A stretch of DNA of 64,000 nt from Polytrichum commune (lineage: Eukaryota > Streptophyta > Polytrichopsida > Polytrichales > Polytrichaceae). The translations under genes were made by a program, and so were the position numbers. How positions within the stretch are numbered: the first letter of the stretch is position 1; each line of letters opens with the position of its first letter. Shown here in pieces: positions 46,346 to 59,220 of the stretch. The notes below the pieces were generated by a model, which searched no databases, was not told the DNA's origin, and saw nothing but the letters and a program-made list of their open reading frames with translations. Where the stretch lies: NCBI GenBank assembly GCA_950295325.1, contig OX485804.1, positions 62,650,533-62,714,532 on the forward strand, in the 5' to 3' direction.

Positions 46346-47617
46346 AGATGTACTCACCTAGATATCCACATTAGCCAGCTGAGATGGTTCGCCTTCTTTC
46401 TCATACCTACAGACATGACCCAAGTTAGACATGAACGTGTAGTCACTAGTTCTGGCTATTGGCAGAAGATTGTAGACAAAAAGGCCATTTGACCTGCAGG
46501 TTTTAAAAGTGAGATTTGCTTTATCATATACAAAAAACAGACACCCTAAACTGAATGAACAGACTTATGTTGGACTCTATAAAATCCACAATAAGGATCC
46601 AAGGGTATTTGATGAACATTACTACTCACTGATTAGCAAAGTATGGTAGAACATAAAGCATTACCTACAAGCATGACAAACACAACGACAGGTTTACAGA
46701 AAGAACCTCGCATACCCAAACTGGGCAGCGTAGTGGAAAGTGAAACTGTAATTACCTGAGGGAAAGGCGGTCTAGGTAAGTCTCTCGGTTGATGGGTAAC
46801 CACTTTGGAAACTGATATAGGATCCAGGATACAGCAAACCAGATCTCACAGATGACAGATGTTAACCACAACCCATACGCCTCATTGACTGGGTTCAATA
46901 TGCGGTATCGGAAGAAGAAGCCTATTACTACAAGACGGATGACAATAATCATCATGTATGGATGAATCCTACTTGACGGAAACGGAACTCTCCTTGACTG
47001 TGGTTGCCTTGATTCATCCATTCTGTTGCAATCAAAAGCAAGGTCACAAATTTGATTTTAGTCGCAGTTCACAACCATTACAATCCACCAAAGTTAGCTC
47101 AAGAAATCCTCTAAGATTACTCCTGATTGAACATCACTTGAAGGTAAGTTCAGCAAGCTCCAGGTTTCAAAACAGAAAGATCCTACTTGAAGAATTAAAT
47201 CTATTAGACTAGTCTACATGTGTTTATAGTCATATGAAGCTGAGAAGCACGGCTGATATTATCCAACATAGGAAGTCTATGCCGGTGCAAAATATTGGTT
47301 GTTAACTGGTAACAAACCAGCAGATCGTACACACTCTTCCATCTATGGAGGTAGTATGCACATTAGATGGAATTTTTTCTGCTGATATGTGTAAACACAG
47401 TACAGGCATGATCTATACAAAGCAGTGCAATCTCTTAGCAGACGATAGAATTCACCTGGGATGCTACTATCAAGGTAAGGGATCGGATGAACCCTCTTTC
47501 CGCCCCCTGCAATCTGTGGAAGGACAAGAGCATGGTGCTCAGGTGAAGTTGCATTGGATTCACTTGTTCCAGAGACTTGCATTGAGGACATTGTCGCACT
47601 CATGAGGACAAGGCACT
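46346..47617 (-). pseudogene. Cellulose synthase (CesA) gene fragment captured by piggyBac
   Basis: Three exons of a plasma-membrane cellulose synthase are recognisable with their introns. 47617-47456 carries EHHALVLPQIAGGGKRVHPI from the variable region before the membrane part. 47022-46756 carries [12 protein letters not shown], then the first transmembrane segments [19 protein letters not shown] and [18 protein letters not shown], then [19 protein letters not shown]. 46406 onward reads YEKEGEPSQLANVDI, then an in-frame TAG and VST before homology stops near 46346. The exon that should lie between the first two (..DPTKDLAAYGYG..) was not found. The invariant ILDQFPKW reads ILYQFPKW. The RING finger, the catalytic D,D,D,QxxRW region and the remaining transmembrane helices are absent. 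Retained introns show capture of genomic DNA, not of a messenger copy. Confidence 0.9.
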
Positions 47618-48928
47618 CTGAAATTGGCAAACTGGTTTAATTACCACTACTCAGACTGGACCTGGTTCAGACATTTCTATCAGTGATGTGTGTAAGTGTT
47701 CAATTAGTGTTCAATGCCTGGGATCAGAATAAGCACACGTGATTTCGAAACAGTTACAGACCTCCAGGTGAAGTAACCCAAAAGCTGGGAGTTGGTAAAT
47801 TTATGAACATATATTTGCATGAACTCATTTAACAATACTCCACAAGCAAACTTAGACTTGGTAAACTTCAAATGTGGAGGAATTGTATCAGATCACTAAT
47901 TGCATACAGGTGGATGCACCTGCGCCCGCGAATTGTTTTGCTTAGAGACCGACCAAGGTATCTGAATAGCACTCCCAAGAAAGTGTGACCCCCCTATCGA
48001 TCACCTGCAAAATACTCACACAAATTGGCACTAAGAAGCTGGTAAATCCTTGCACAACTTTCTCTGCAATTATCCCCAATTAAATCGTCCTTAAATCCCA
48101 AGTAAATGGTCTGCTAGTATCACATTCAGACGACCCGGTCTCGTCCAGGATGACCTTCACATCCACGCCGGTCTCTCTCGAGAAATGGGCAGACGTGGCC
48201 TACACGCAATTTGCCTGCACAGATTTTACAGTCCCAAAAAGTCAGTGATAGGGAGTTGTTCAGATAGCAGGAACAATTCATGCAACCTAAGAAAGGGCTT
48301 TCACAAAGGCTCTGCCTCGAGGTTGGCACTGGGACGGCGAATAGCATAAAGCCATCGTCACTCCGTTTGTGAACATAATAGATGAAACTCCAAAAACAGA
48401 GCACAAGATGCAGCATTTACAATGTTGAGCATTTACAAGCAGAGACGACGGCCTATGACATGGTCGCGACAGAGGACGGGCTGTGATATGGAGTTACAAA
48501 AAATTCTGACAGTGGAAGCTCGAACTGCAGGAAAAAAAATGCCAGTGTTCCTATACTGCATGTGACCAAGGCCAAAATGTTTCCTAAGGGAGTCCTGAAA
48601 CGCATCGACCTCCACAAAAAAATTCGGCAACTGATGTTGAGGACCACAGGTGCCTGTACATCTACGAAAAGGCTGGTAGTGAACGGGTCTACTTCTGAGA
48701 CCAACTGTCATGTGTAATTTCAGTTCATCAAAAACCCCGTCCAGGTTGAGGATACTCAAAACGATCGCCGGCGGAATCGCGGTGGAGAAGATTGCCCGCA
48801 CTGGCTCTTCGCGGAGTCCACGCCAACGCCGAGATCCAAATCTGCTTCCGCCCACATCCGCTGCAAAGCTCCTTCCTGTTACAACATTCTTCCAGCATGT
48901 TAGATGCGACACTTGCATCGAAATATAA
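47618..48928. other. piggyBac interior: unassigned, one 193-codon minus frame
   Basis: 48433-49014 (minus) is open for 193 codons and overlaps the end of the transposase in another frame. The part beyond the transposase stop (GLREEPVRAIFSTAIPPAIV.., ..LPNFFVEVDAFQDSLRKHF) looks more protein-like than chance but matches nothing I recognise. 47640-48430 shows no convincing exon; further degraded CesA introns may be there. Confidence 0.35.
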
Positions 48929-51742
48929 CTATAACCTCTCGTGTTGTGCCTGGTAACATGATTCCGGGCACATCCACTTGTTTCCGCAGGAGGTGCAAAA
49001 CCACTTTTGCACACGGCCGCAGATCACACATCCTCGCTTTAATTTGGACCGCCGTAGTGTGTGGACAGGGTGATGGCGTCGAGTTCTGCGTGCAAGAGGG
49101 ACTTGCTGTCTTTGGCGGGCCTGTATTGCTTCTGTAGCAAGGTACTTGCCGACGGCGATCTTGAATGCCAGGTGTGAGGTGACGGGCAATCCGAGGTCCT
49201 CCATTTGCTTCACCCAAGTGACATAGGCGTTCACCATCGTCTGGTCCACAATGAGGTGAAAAATTTTCACCCACCACTTGTGGCACCGAAGCTGTGACGA
49301 ATAGTTGCCACGGAGCTGGTCCGTCACGTCAACTCCGCGCATGTACTCGACGTACTGCCGGTGCATGGGAGACGATGGCACCACCAATTGGCCTTGAAGG
49401 CCGGGTATTCGTCGGAGCACCTTACTGTTCGGCTCCCAAGGTGCAGCCGCAGTGCTCAGCAATGTCACCAACTTCTTGTCTTGCCAAGAAACAACGCCCA
49501 TTTGTCGATGGACGTGATTCCAGATAATCATGGATCCCCTCACGGCGGTGTCCGGGTCCCGATAGAGTCCACCGGGCAGATTTTTGCTTGTGCGGCGCAC
49601 GGTGCCCGTGGCCCATATCCCCTTGCACATGAGCTCATGGAAGAGGTTCACGCTTGCAAAAAAATTATCGATAACCAAACAGTGGCCCCGGTTTTCAAGA
49701 CCCTTCACCATCCGTTCGACCACGTGGTATCCCAACCCGTGAGGCCCCGCCCCTGTTCCTTCACCAAAATACACCTCCATTTGCCAAACAAACCTGCTCT
49801 TCGAGCTCGCCAACAACCAAACCTTAATCCCAAACCTTACAGGCTTGTCCGGCATGAATTGCCTAATGAAACAGTAACGCCCTTTGTAGGGGATGACACA
49901 CTCATCCACAGTTATCTCCCTCTCCAAATTATAAATATCCTTGGAAACGTTTACAAACATTTCTACAAGCCATCTTGTCTTGGCAATCCGATCAAACAAT
50001 GGGTCAGACACATCCCTCACTATACTGTTGTTATCCACTAGATGCAAACAACGCATGATCTGCTCCTACCTCTCTAGCGACATGATGGACGAGATGAGCG
50101 GACAATACAGGAAGGGTTGGCTACGCATCCAATACTGCCTCACGCTTGGGAGACGTTTGCACCCCATGAGGATACAAATTCCCAACCAACCCCGAATGTC
50201 GCATCGATTCACATCCTTCCACGTCCGTCCACCCTTTGTGTGTGGCAACTCATTCTCCACAGGAGGCAGAACGGCCCTCGCATACCTGTTGGTCTCAAGT
50301 ACAATTCGATCCACACAGGCATCAGTCCAGTACAAATCAAAAACCGTATGTGGCTGAGGAATTCCTTCTGGTCTAGGGGACTTCAAACCTGGCGCAGGGC
50401 CCGTGAAGTTGTCACGGGTTCTAACAAAATCCACGCTGGCAGAGTTCCAGGATTCCTTCCTGTAGTATTCAGCAAGTTCATCACTCTCCATGTGGACTGG
50501 CGTGAACGAATCCGGTGTCATGCACCACTGCTCTAAACCAGGCGCCATGTGCTCACTTTCATCTAAGTTATCAACATCGAAGTCCGAATCCGAGCTCTCC
50601 AAGGTATCACAGAACTCGGGGAGCCACTCCTCGCCACTAGAGTCCGCCGACATCATTAGCATTTCCGCATTACCGCCGGAGTGTATAGAAGTGTTAGAGC
50701 ATTGCATGTATTCTGGCAGCCCAATACTTACCTTCGGAAAAGTGTCCCTGGCTGTCGAGTCCTGCGTACCGTCGACCCCCTCAGTATCGGAGGGGGCATC
50801 GTAATCTGCAATGGGGAACTCATGTGGAACACCGGGTGTCACCTGCGCATCAAGGTTTTCAGCCACCTGCTCCGTTAGACCAGGGTCGTTGCCACTCCCC
50901 ACTCCGCTTGCAGATCCCCCTAAAAGCTCCGTGGCACTCACTCCCGCGACTGCACCAGCATAAACACCAGCCGAGTCAGGTGCAGGGCTGAAGCAGTGCT
51001 GCCTCTTCCACCAGCCGTAGCCATGTCCCCCCTCACTACCGTAGGCGCGAGCGTGCGGCCCATCTGCAACTCTTACGCTCTCCTCGTTTAGGTGGCACTC
51101 CATGTCGTATCCCCCTAGGTCGCACAACACCATCCGCTTCCCAGTCGCGGCATGCACACCCTCCCCGATGACATCCCCTTGCGTCCAAGATGGTGTGTCG
51201 CCAGTGTGGAACGAAAGCTCGGATAGAAACCTATTTGGGACTAGAACAACCCACCCTGCCCGCCTGCAACTCCACTGCACATACGTCCCTTGGAAACGGT
51301 CCGGCATAACACCGACCTCGAGAAGCACCGGCCTCTCCAAGGATCCGCCTGGGTGTGTAGCTCCAAAGCCCGTGTGCTTCGAAATAGGGGCTGCTGACCT
51401 CCAAGCGTCGTCGCGGAACACAGACTCCCAAAGGTCGATATTTACGGTATCCATGTTGCCAACGGAATGTTGCCCTTCAGGCGCCACAAAGTCTTCAAGG
51501 CCCTCGTACCCACCATAACTCGCCAACACCTCGTAGATCGCGTCGTCGTTCAGCACTTGCTGCTCATACATCGCCACTGTCCTTGCCAAAGCTCGCGTTC
51601 GAACACCGTCGGTGAGGTTAGGCTGGGGTGTTGGCGGCAACCATGCACGCGGCCTCCTCGGCTTGGAGCGCAACAGCTTCCCTTTCTCCTCCTTTGTGCA
51701 TCTTCCACTTGGAGCCCGCTGTCCACCTGTGCAGCGACGCAA
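48929..51742 (-). pseudogene. piggyBac transposase (DDE_Tnp_1_7 family), one in-frame TAG
   Basis: Excises and inserts the element at TTAA. The frame is open from 51742 to TAG at 50068-50066 and continues in the same frame through the ATG at 50056 to the stop at 48929: 558 codons, stop, then 378. The long N-terminal part has a basic stretch (KLLRSKPRRPR) and an acidic one (DTLESSDSDFDVDNLDE). The family domain begins around TVFDLYWTDACVDRIVLETN. Numbered from the ATG at 50056, catalytic residues are D51 (ITVDECVIPYKGR), D130 (LVIDNFFASVNLF) and D243/D246 (MRGVDVTDQLRGN). The C-terminal zinc-binding cysteine-rich domain has C343, C346, C354, C357, C363 and C367. Spacings fit the family. The single TAG (SLER*EQIMRCLH) lies in the conserved domain before D51. 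The 5' end is probably spliced, so the true start is unknown; the first internal ATG is at 51571. Confidence 0.93.
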
Positions 51743-54700
51743 GTGTCAGGAATCTCGAAATATATAGGCACACCTGCACATCCAACGCGACTAAACCAGC
51801 AACAACCACATTTTGCATGTCGTCAGCCAAGTTCCCCCAAGTGCACCCTTATTGGTAGAATTTACATGCAAGGTAGACAAATCAGGAGCGGTATGTGCTG
51901 TGAAGACACCATCGGGGAGATGCTACAATTCTGCTGAGACTAGTTGCGGCACTATTGACGTAAGATGGGACATTCCAGTTAGTGTTGTTTGGTGAAACTT
52001 GGACACGTTGCAATATACCCAACGATGCCCAGCCATGTCAGTGACGTGTTGAGCACATTCATAAGAGTTTTCAGCAAGCAGAAAAACGATAAATGCGCAA
52101 CACATCATTCTCCTAGTATTTGTCATCCTGCATCTTTCTCGCATTAGAGCAGTTGAAGCCTGCAAAATGGAGGGTTTGACTGTTGTATCTGTGGCATATC
52201 CGGCACTTTTTAGACTGAGAACCTGTTTCACCCTTCAAGTCTTATTGGGTTTGTGACTTGTTCAATAGGCAATATGTCTCATCTATACCCAGTGGTACTA
52301 AATATCCTTGGGACATCATTGTTCAGTTGGGAGGTCAGGTGAATTTTCGCCAACGATCCTTATACTGTCTCAATGCTCTGAAGCGTGCAATAAAATAATA
52401 AACAGAGTGCATGCTGCCTATGCTGTTGTAAACTCAATCAAACTTCCAACCACACTTCATATGTTGGCGTCACAATTATGTGCTGAACTGTGTCCCCGGG
52501 TGAAGAGTTATATATAAAGAAGTTGGTCTCTGCAAATTGGTCTATGTTATGTTTATACTAAACTGGGAAATGGGTTGTAGACATTGAGCAAGCTGTAGAC
52601 AACACGACATTGAAGAAGCTAAGTGCCCGATTGATTGTACGGCAATACATGGGAGGATTCATACTCCATCCGAGCAGCTCAGATCAAAGATTCTGAGAAG
52701 CTGCATATTGCGGAGATTATCTACACATGTCTCACCACGTTGGCGTGCAGGTGTCGAATCAGGGGGGGGAGGTCCGGATTCGTTTCCCACACCGCTCTCC
52801 GGCATGGGAGTCTGCAGCATGGGCGACAGATCCTGCAAACCGCAATCCGATGTGGTCACCTTCTTCGACCTCGATGACCTTCGAGGTTTCGGCGTAGTCT
52901 CCCCCAACTCTGCGAACGCCTCCTGATGTTGTTCCTTCATCGGGCGCTTCAAGCTTGGTTTGGCAGTCGTCCAGGGTGGCTGCGTGCACTGGGCAACATC
53001 GACTGCCTCTGCTGCGCCCCCTTCGTGAACCTGGAGCAACGGACCCACAACCACCTGCAGAGGCTCCGAACAGGACAACGGAACAACGCTCAAAATTTTT
53101 AGTGTCAGGCACGACTTAATCATGCAACAACAACTATCAGGAGGCACACAACTACTCGGTGTAAGCAAAAAACCAATTACCTTCTTCGCCCTGGCCTTCC
53201 GAGTAGGCTTTGATTTCGTGATTGGCTCGACATTCTCCTTCCCACTGTCCTGACCTATCCCGCACGTATCCTACAAGGTGTTCCACGACAACAAACAGTT
53301 ATTACGAATTATGTGGATCACACCTATTTCTCTGACATCACAACACGCATATGATTGTGTGCAATCAATGTACAGGGGAACAGTGGTTTAGGAATTTGCA
53401 ACCACTACCTTGGTCTGCAGAGGCACTCGCGGGTTCAGTGGTGGCCCTCTGCTCTCGTCCGCCGTGAGAGGAAGGCATACTTCCGCCTGCCATTTCTCCT
53501 GGCACGCAATTACATGACGGGAAAGAGTCAGTTGCCCACCTCCGCGCATATCTCAAACACCCAAAAACAGAGTAAGTCAGATAATCAACGGAGATTGACG
53601 AAATGTACCAAAGACGAGCAGTAATCCCTTTCAAAACACTTGTCTCCAGGTTTGGGTCAGTTCCCGTGCAGGCCGTGCACAGTGATGACCGGTTACACAT
53701 ACACAACGAGGATATATAGAGTATGTAACAACATGGCGGTCGTGATTACGTGTATGCAGGAGCTACGAGAATTTTTCCTACTGCATTGGATAAATGACAA
53801 GTTGGGGAGATTTCGGTTGCACATGTGGTCCAATAGCATAATCAGAGAGCTGGTCAGATGTGTGTGCGATTCAGCAACTCTGAGAGTGCCGGAATTGAGG
53901 TTAGTCGGCATAATCCACGTCCAAGTACTACGACCAGCAATTACAGGTTCCACCCTCTAAACCTCAAAGCGACTCATATAGATTATGAGTTGCTCGGTAC
54001 TGATGTGTCTTAACATCGAATGCCGGAAAGGAGATGTGGCAAAAGAGGATTTGCAACCACATGCACCAGCTATACAAAATCTCTCCTCAGAAGATCATCT
54101 CTGCAGATATTTGGCATCCATCAGGCATACGTGGTGGCAGCCATAGCTTACACAAACGAATATGACGTGAAGAATATCGGATCAATGAACCCATATGGCA
54201 TAGAGAGTGACCCCGAACTGATGGGTGGCAACATTCTATAGATGTCACGGCCACTTCGAAGGCGGGTCGAGGATGCGAAGAAAAGTCTTCAAATAGTCGT
54301 TAATTTGCACAAGCGAGAAGTATTGCAGATATATCAAAAGCAGCACAACACACAGATGATTGTCTACATATGGTTGTACTTACCACAAGGCAGCAACAAC
54401 GTGCAGGGCAAGTGCAGGTGGACATCATAGACATTACCTTGGTCTGCAGTGGCACTCCTTGATTCACTGGTTTCATCAAAGTCTGAGCAAACACCATAAA
54501 CTCAGAGCACAAATAGGTGTTGGACTCCAAATTCCGCACGCTACCAATATGGCCCAACTGTACTTACGAATTCACCGGGCAATAACATCACCCCCATACC
54601 CGCCGAAAGAGATGATGCAGGGGATATCAGGTTTCAACAAATAGGTTTCAACAAGTTCTCACTAAGAACCTTTAACCGAGAGTGAAAATAGGTGCCGGAG

Positions 54701-56250
54701 TCCAACACTACCAAGATGACCCAACTATGATGCAATTCCGGAAAGAACAGTACTGGTGGCACCCTTCGCCGTCGAAGATGGTGCAGCTGACCCCCGAGCG
54801 AAACACAGGATTCAACATAGGATTCTCAAATCTCACTTAAAATCCATAAACCCACAGCGCGTATTGATGTGAGAACGATAATGACATCACCCTTACCCAC
54901 AGATTTACATGGTGAAGCACATGATCTCTTCCCACAGCGGAGAAGGAAGAAAGCACACCACATGCATACATCGAAATATAAACAGTAGCAGGAACTAAGA
55001 CAAGTTACAAAAACACACATGATGTTCTTGTCGATGTCGACCCGCCGATGTTGGTCCAGGGATCATAGCTTTTCCCGGCGATCACTTCAAAGACACCTCG
55101 CCCTCACCAACGTCACTCCCCCCACAGAAACCCAAGAGAAAATGGCCGCACTCGACACATGCTCGGGGACTTACCTGCGTAGTGCTGATCGGGGTCAGCG
55201 GCGATCGATCCCGCATGTGTGTCGGCTGCGATCCTCCCCGAGCCATCCTCGCGAGGCGCTTCATCCCTCCCTCCTTCAGTGAGAAAAACGTGTCCACGTA
55301 GAATGCCCGTCACAATGTCGGGGAACCTCCTGCGCTCGCACCAACCAAGAATTCGAGCCGCGTGCCTGTACCACAGATAGCGGCACCGTTCTTGGATCCC
55401 AAATGTGCCTCTGCGATTCCACCGGCTCGGGCGTGGCTGTGCCAGCAGTGTGCTCACATCAAGGAGCCCAACCGCCCGTGCTGCGCCTTCCTCCGAAACC
55501 CCCTGCCTTGTGAACCACAAACACAATTCAGACTCCAAAGAAATGCGGTTAGCGCTCTCCCAGGTGTTTCTCCTCTCCATGTATACTCGACGCACGCGGT
55601 GAAACGAACTTGGATGTGCAACCACGGATCAGCTGCAGAGTTTGAAAAGGGCAATAGGACAATCCGCCGCAACCAAAGCCTCTTGTTCACAATCCGGAAC
55701 TCCATTTCCCCCCTCTCACAAAACCCAGTACCACAGACGTGGTGGTCACGATCGCAATAGCCACACTACAACATCAAAATCGCTAGCCACACTATCACAT
55801 CAAAATCGCCGGCGCCATGACGTCCGGTCTGCACTCAACAAAACACCGAGATCTACAAGAACCCTAAACCTGGAGTGGAGAAGGTGGAAGGCGTTGCAAA
55901 AGCGGGGGAATGCCCTCGCGAATGGATGTGCCACACGAGCGTGTCCTCCCAACGACCACGACCGGAGGAGGCGGTCACCAACGGCCTCATGATAGTGCGC
56001 TGCGTCACCACGAGGACCGTCCCTGCTGGCCCGTATACGTCTATAGTATTCGACAAGAAAGCGTAGAATACACAAAAATGCTCACTTATGTCGACCCCGA
56101 CATCGCCACACGGCTCCGAAAATTCCAAGAAAAATCTTGTAGGTTGCCTCTGGGTATTGCCGACATCTCCGTAGTTTGGAGTCAGCTCTGAATCGGTGAA
56201 GACAGTTCACCTCCAGCCCTAATCGGTGCACCGTAGGCCATATTGGCTCA
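51743..56250 (-). other. piggyBac right part: candidate 5' exons, gene not resolved
   Basis: Several minus-strand open stretches end at good donors. 55625-55175 (RYLWYRHAARILGWCERRR.., ending CACTACGCAG|GTAAGT), a stretch ending near 54437 (..SRSATADQ|G) and one ending near 53410 (..PASASADQ|G) show the same ADQ|G donor end twice, i.e. a local duplication. 53263-53182 (..TKSKPTRKARAKK) and about 53090-52740 (KPKPRRSSRSKK-type basic runs, ..PESGVGNESGPPPPDSTPARQ) follow. They could be upstream exons of the transposase or of another cargo gene. I cannot join them in one phase and recognise no domain. 51750-52650 holds nothing I can support. Confidence 0.35.
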
Positions 56251-56266
56251 CAACCTCTTTTAAGGG
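56251..56266 (-). repeat. piggyBac right terminal inverted repeat
   Basis: CAACCTCTTTTAAGGG, the exact reverse complement of 43817-43832, directly followed by TTAA at 56267-56270. Confidence 0.96.
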
Positions 56267-59220
56267 TTAAAGGACAAGCCTCTACAACACCTTGAAATAA
56301 CAATGTCCTTATGACCAATAGTTGCAATGTCGCGTGAATATTTTGGCATGCCCAAAAATATTTCAATCGTATTTCAAGTAATATATCCCTTAAAATTCCT
56401 AAATGCATACCTGTTGGTAGCCCCAAAATGATCTTGGAAGTCCATTTGTGAGTTTCAAACCTTTTGACAATTGTTATGGCCAAGCCTAATATGTTGACAC
56501 CCAATCCAACCATTTATATGTTTGAAGCATAATTTAAGCAATAAATGACCCAACACATTTTCACTCATCCAAGCATCTCGTGCTAGACAATTTTAATGTT
56601 TATGCGATGAGGTGTAAAAAATGGAGATATTGTTTCACCTTGATTTCATATCAAAATTGATACTTTTTAAGGCTTTACATTGATTTTTGTAAGACGACAA
56701 TAGAAAGGTAGTAGAGAAGCCACATATATTAGGCATTTAGGGTTAATAGATGTGACACATTATCATATGAAAATGGTAGCTACATATAATAAAAAAAGAT
56801 TAGGTTTGTATTTGTTTCTCTCTCATTGTGTCATCCTACCTTCTTTGATACTTTTATCATCATACACATTACAACTTTATTCAATCCAAGATTATAGCTA
56901 TGTATTATGAGGCAAAAATAGAGGCATGCAAGAAACGATGACATACCCAAGGAAAGTAAAACACATGCAACCATGATCTAACACAAGAAACCATGTATAT
57001 AGATGGCCGAGATTGCTCACTACATACTTGAAGTTGATAGCAGGGGTCATGATTGTCCATCCGTGCGCACATGGCCTCATAAGTTTTGGTGTCAATTTCT
57101 CACCCGTTTTTGAAGGTTCATACTACTCATAGATCCTTGCTCTCATTGCTTGTTGTAATTAAGATTCTAAATATTCATCCCCCCTCCCCCCCCTCATCTA
57201 ATGATCCAAATGGAATAAGACCCATATTAAGAGACAATGAGTTGTAATTTGCTTTCTCCTCTCAACAACACAATAGTGTTTACCCCCCCCCCCCTAGGAC
57301 TTCAATTTTCTCTCGCGAAGGATTGGAAATACGTAGAAATGATTTCCGGGAAGTGAAAATAGCATCTCAATGCTAAGTGGGTACATGTGCATAGAATGAG
57401 ATTCAAATCCATATCCTTCCATCCCAAAAGATATACTTGCTATGCTCACTTATTCTTCGCGGAGATGTGGTAAACCACTATATAAAGAAAAACCTTAATA
57501 TGAAAAAAAGAAGCCGAAAGTCTTTGGGAACACAAAACCTTATTACCGTGGAATATTACAACATTGGATCATTACTATAATGGATCATTATAACAATGGT
57601 GTAACGATTAAACATTACCAACATAATTTTTAATGGAGAGATGGTATCACCCGAATATCAACATGTGTCAAAATCTTGTAGTGGCATGGGTAGGCATCGT
57701 AGATAATAAAAGAATCATGGGGTTAGGCACACAATAGATGTTGCCTCTAATTATCAACATTATCTTCACTTTGCGTCAAAGTCATCCCAACCTTACTTGC
57801 AAAGTTGGCAAATCTAGAAAAATCTTCTGCAAATCTCTTTCATTATTGCCATCTTTCACAAGTTATCATGATGTACATGACTGACACGACCCCAATTTAT
57901 CAATGTCATTCTCAATGACTCGGTCATATGTATGGATGGCAATAATGCAAGCAACAGTCATCATGTGCAAGGTTCAAGGACAAGCCCAAGTGTCACCTCA
58001 TATCAACATTTTACTTATTACCTAATGTTATAATCTCTTGTGAGGCACTTCACATGCCTGAAATCATAGTTATCTCTCGTCATGAAGAACATGACATGAC
58101 ATGACATGATTATGGACGGTGCATGGCCTCAAATTATCAATGTCACTCTCCACTACTTAGTCATTGTAAAAAATGACTAAGCATCCTCCCCCCCCCCGCT
58201 CCCTCCTAAATTAACAATGTTGTCCATTTGATATTGTCATAAAAAAGAAATGGGAAATCCTCATTGTGGATACCCATACAACATCCAAAAAACGACAATG
58301 GCATACCAACACTGCTCTTAAACCACTGAACTCTAGTTAATCCCTAAAGGACCGAAGGGCCAAATTTGACTTTTTGCACAGTTGTTTTTTGGTCCATAGA
58401 TTTTGTCTCTCCTCTGTCTTAGAGCCACATACAAATATATATACATTAGGGGATCAATCTTCCAAGCCTTTCTCTTCTAGCTAGAAACAAAAGTCATTTG
58501 ATATTTAAAAAAAAAAATTTAGCTAACAAAAACATAGTGACGTTTGGGTTTTTTTGGACCCACTTTTAGACATTTTGGAGGCGTTTCGGCATCAAGCCAA
58601 GTAAACATGGATATGTCCAATTAATTTTATGATGGGCACATTTTTGTTTTTAAAAAACATTGTTTGTTTCTAAATATGTGCATTGTCTTATCTACCCCTT
58701 GGATTTGAGTACTTGGGACATGTGTTTTTTGTGGAATGAATTTCTCAAGTCAACCCATATTTGACATCCGCCCCAAAGCAAGCCTAGGGAACCACATTAA
58801 ATAACTCCAAAAGTAACTCTTTCCTTCTTGTAGATGGGCTAAACTCACATGTGAAGGTCTAGAAGGAGAAAGATCACCTCGAAAACAATAATGTGATTAT
58901 CAATGAGGCAATACCAACCAAACACTAGATTTGAACATCCCATAGATTATTCCATCATTGGGTTTTCACACCCTGATCTCAACAGTCAAAACGTTCTCAA
59001 ATAATTTAGGAAAAACAATATTAGCGCCCTCAATACTACTATATCTAATCCATGAGGATGGTTTGGGGAAAAACAATCCTAAACTAACACCACTTTAACG
59101 TGCATAATTTAAAACATAAAAATTGTTGTGAATTCAACTTTGCTCTAAACATGGTCCTTCAAGGGTTAATCAATAAGTTCACCTCAAAATGCCTAAGACA
59201 AGTCCAAAGTCTATGCCCTC

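Larger units (their letters stand above)
43817..56266 (-). mobile_element. Giant piggyBac transposon with captured cargo (12,450 bp)
   Basis: Boundaries are exact: TTAA target duplications (43813-43816 and 56267-56270), perfect 16-bp inverted ends CCCTTAAAAGAGGTTG, and an uninterrupted counterpart at 25203-25206. TTAA specificity and CCYT-type ends define piggyBac. The element is much more GC-rich than the host repeat around it. In minus-strand order it holds unassigned exons (about 55700-52730), the transposase (51742-48929), an unassigned frame (48930-48433), a cellulose-synthase fragment (47617-46346) and a B3-domain gene (45928-44790). PiggyBac elements known to me are typically 2-6 kb, so this one is unusually large. 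Confidence 0.96.

Noticed and set aside
48929-50041. Long plus-strand frames antisense to the piggyBac transposase (for example 49361-50041, 226 codons)
   Set aside because: The minus strand carries the recognisable domain with catalytic residues; the antisense frames are shadows of GC-rich codons.
56082-56513. 143-codon minus-strand frame crossing the piggyBac right end
   Set aside because: It spans the element boundary and host repeat, so it cannot be an ancestral gene.
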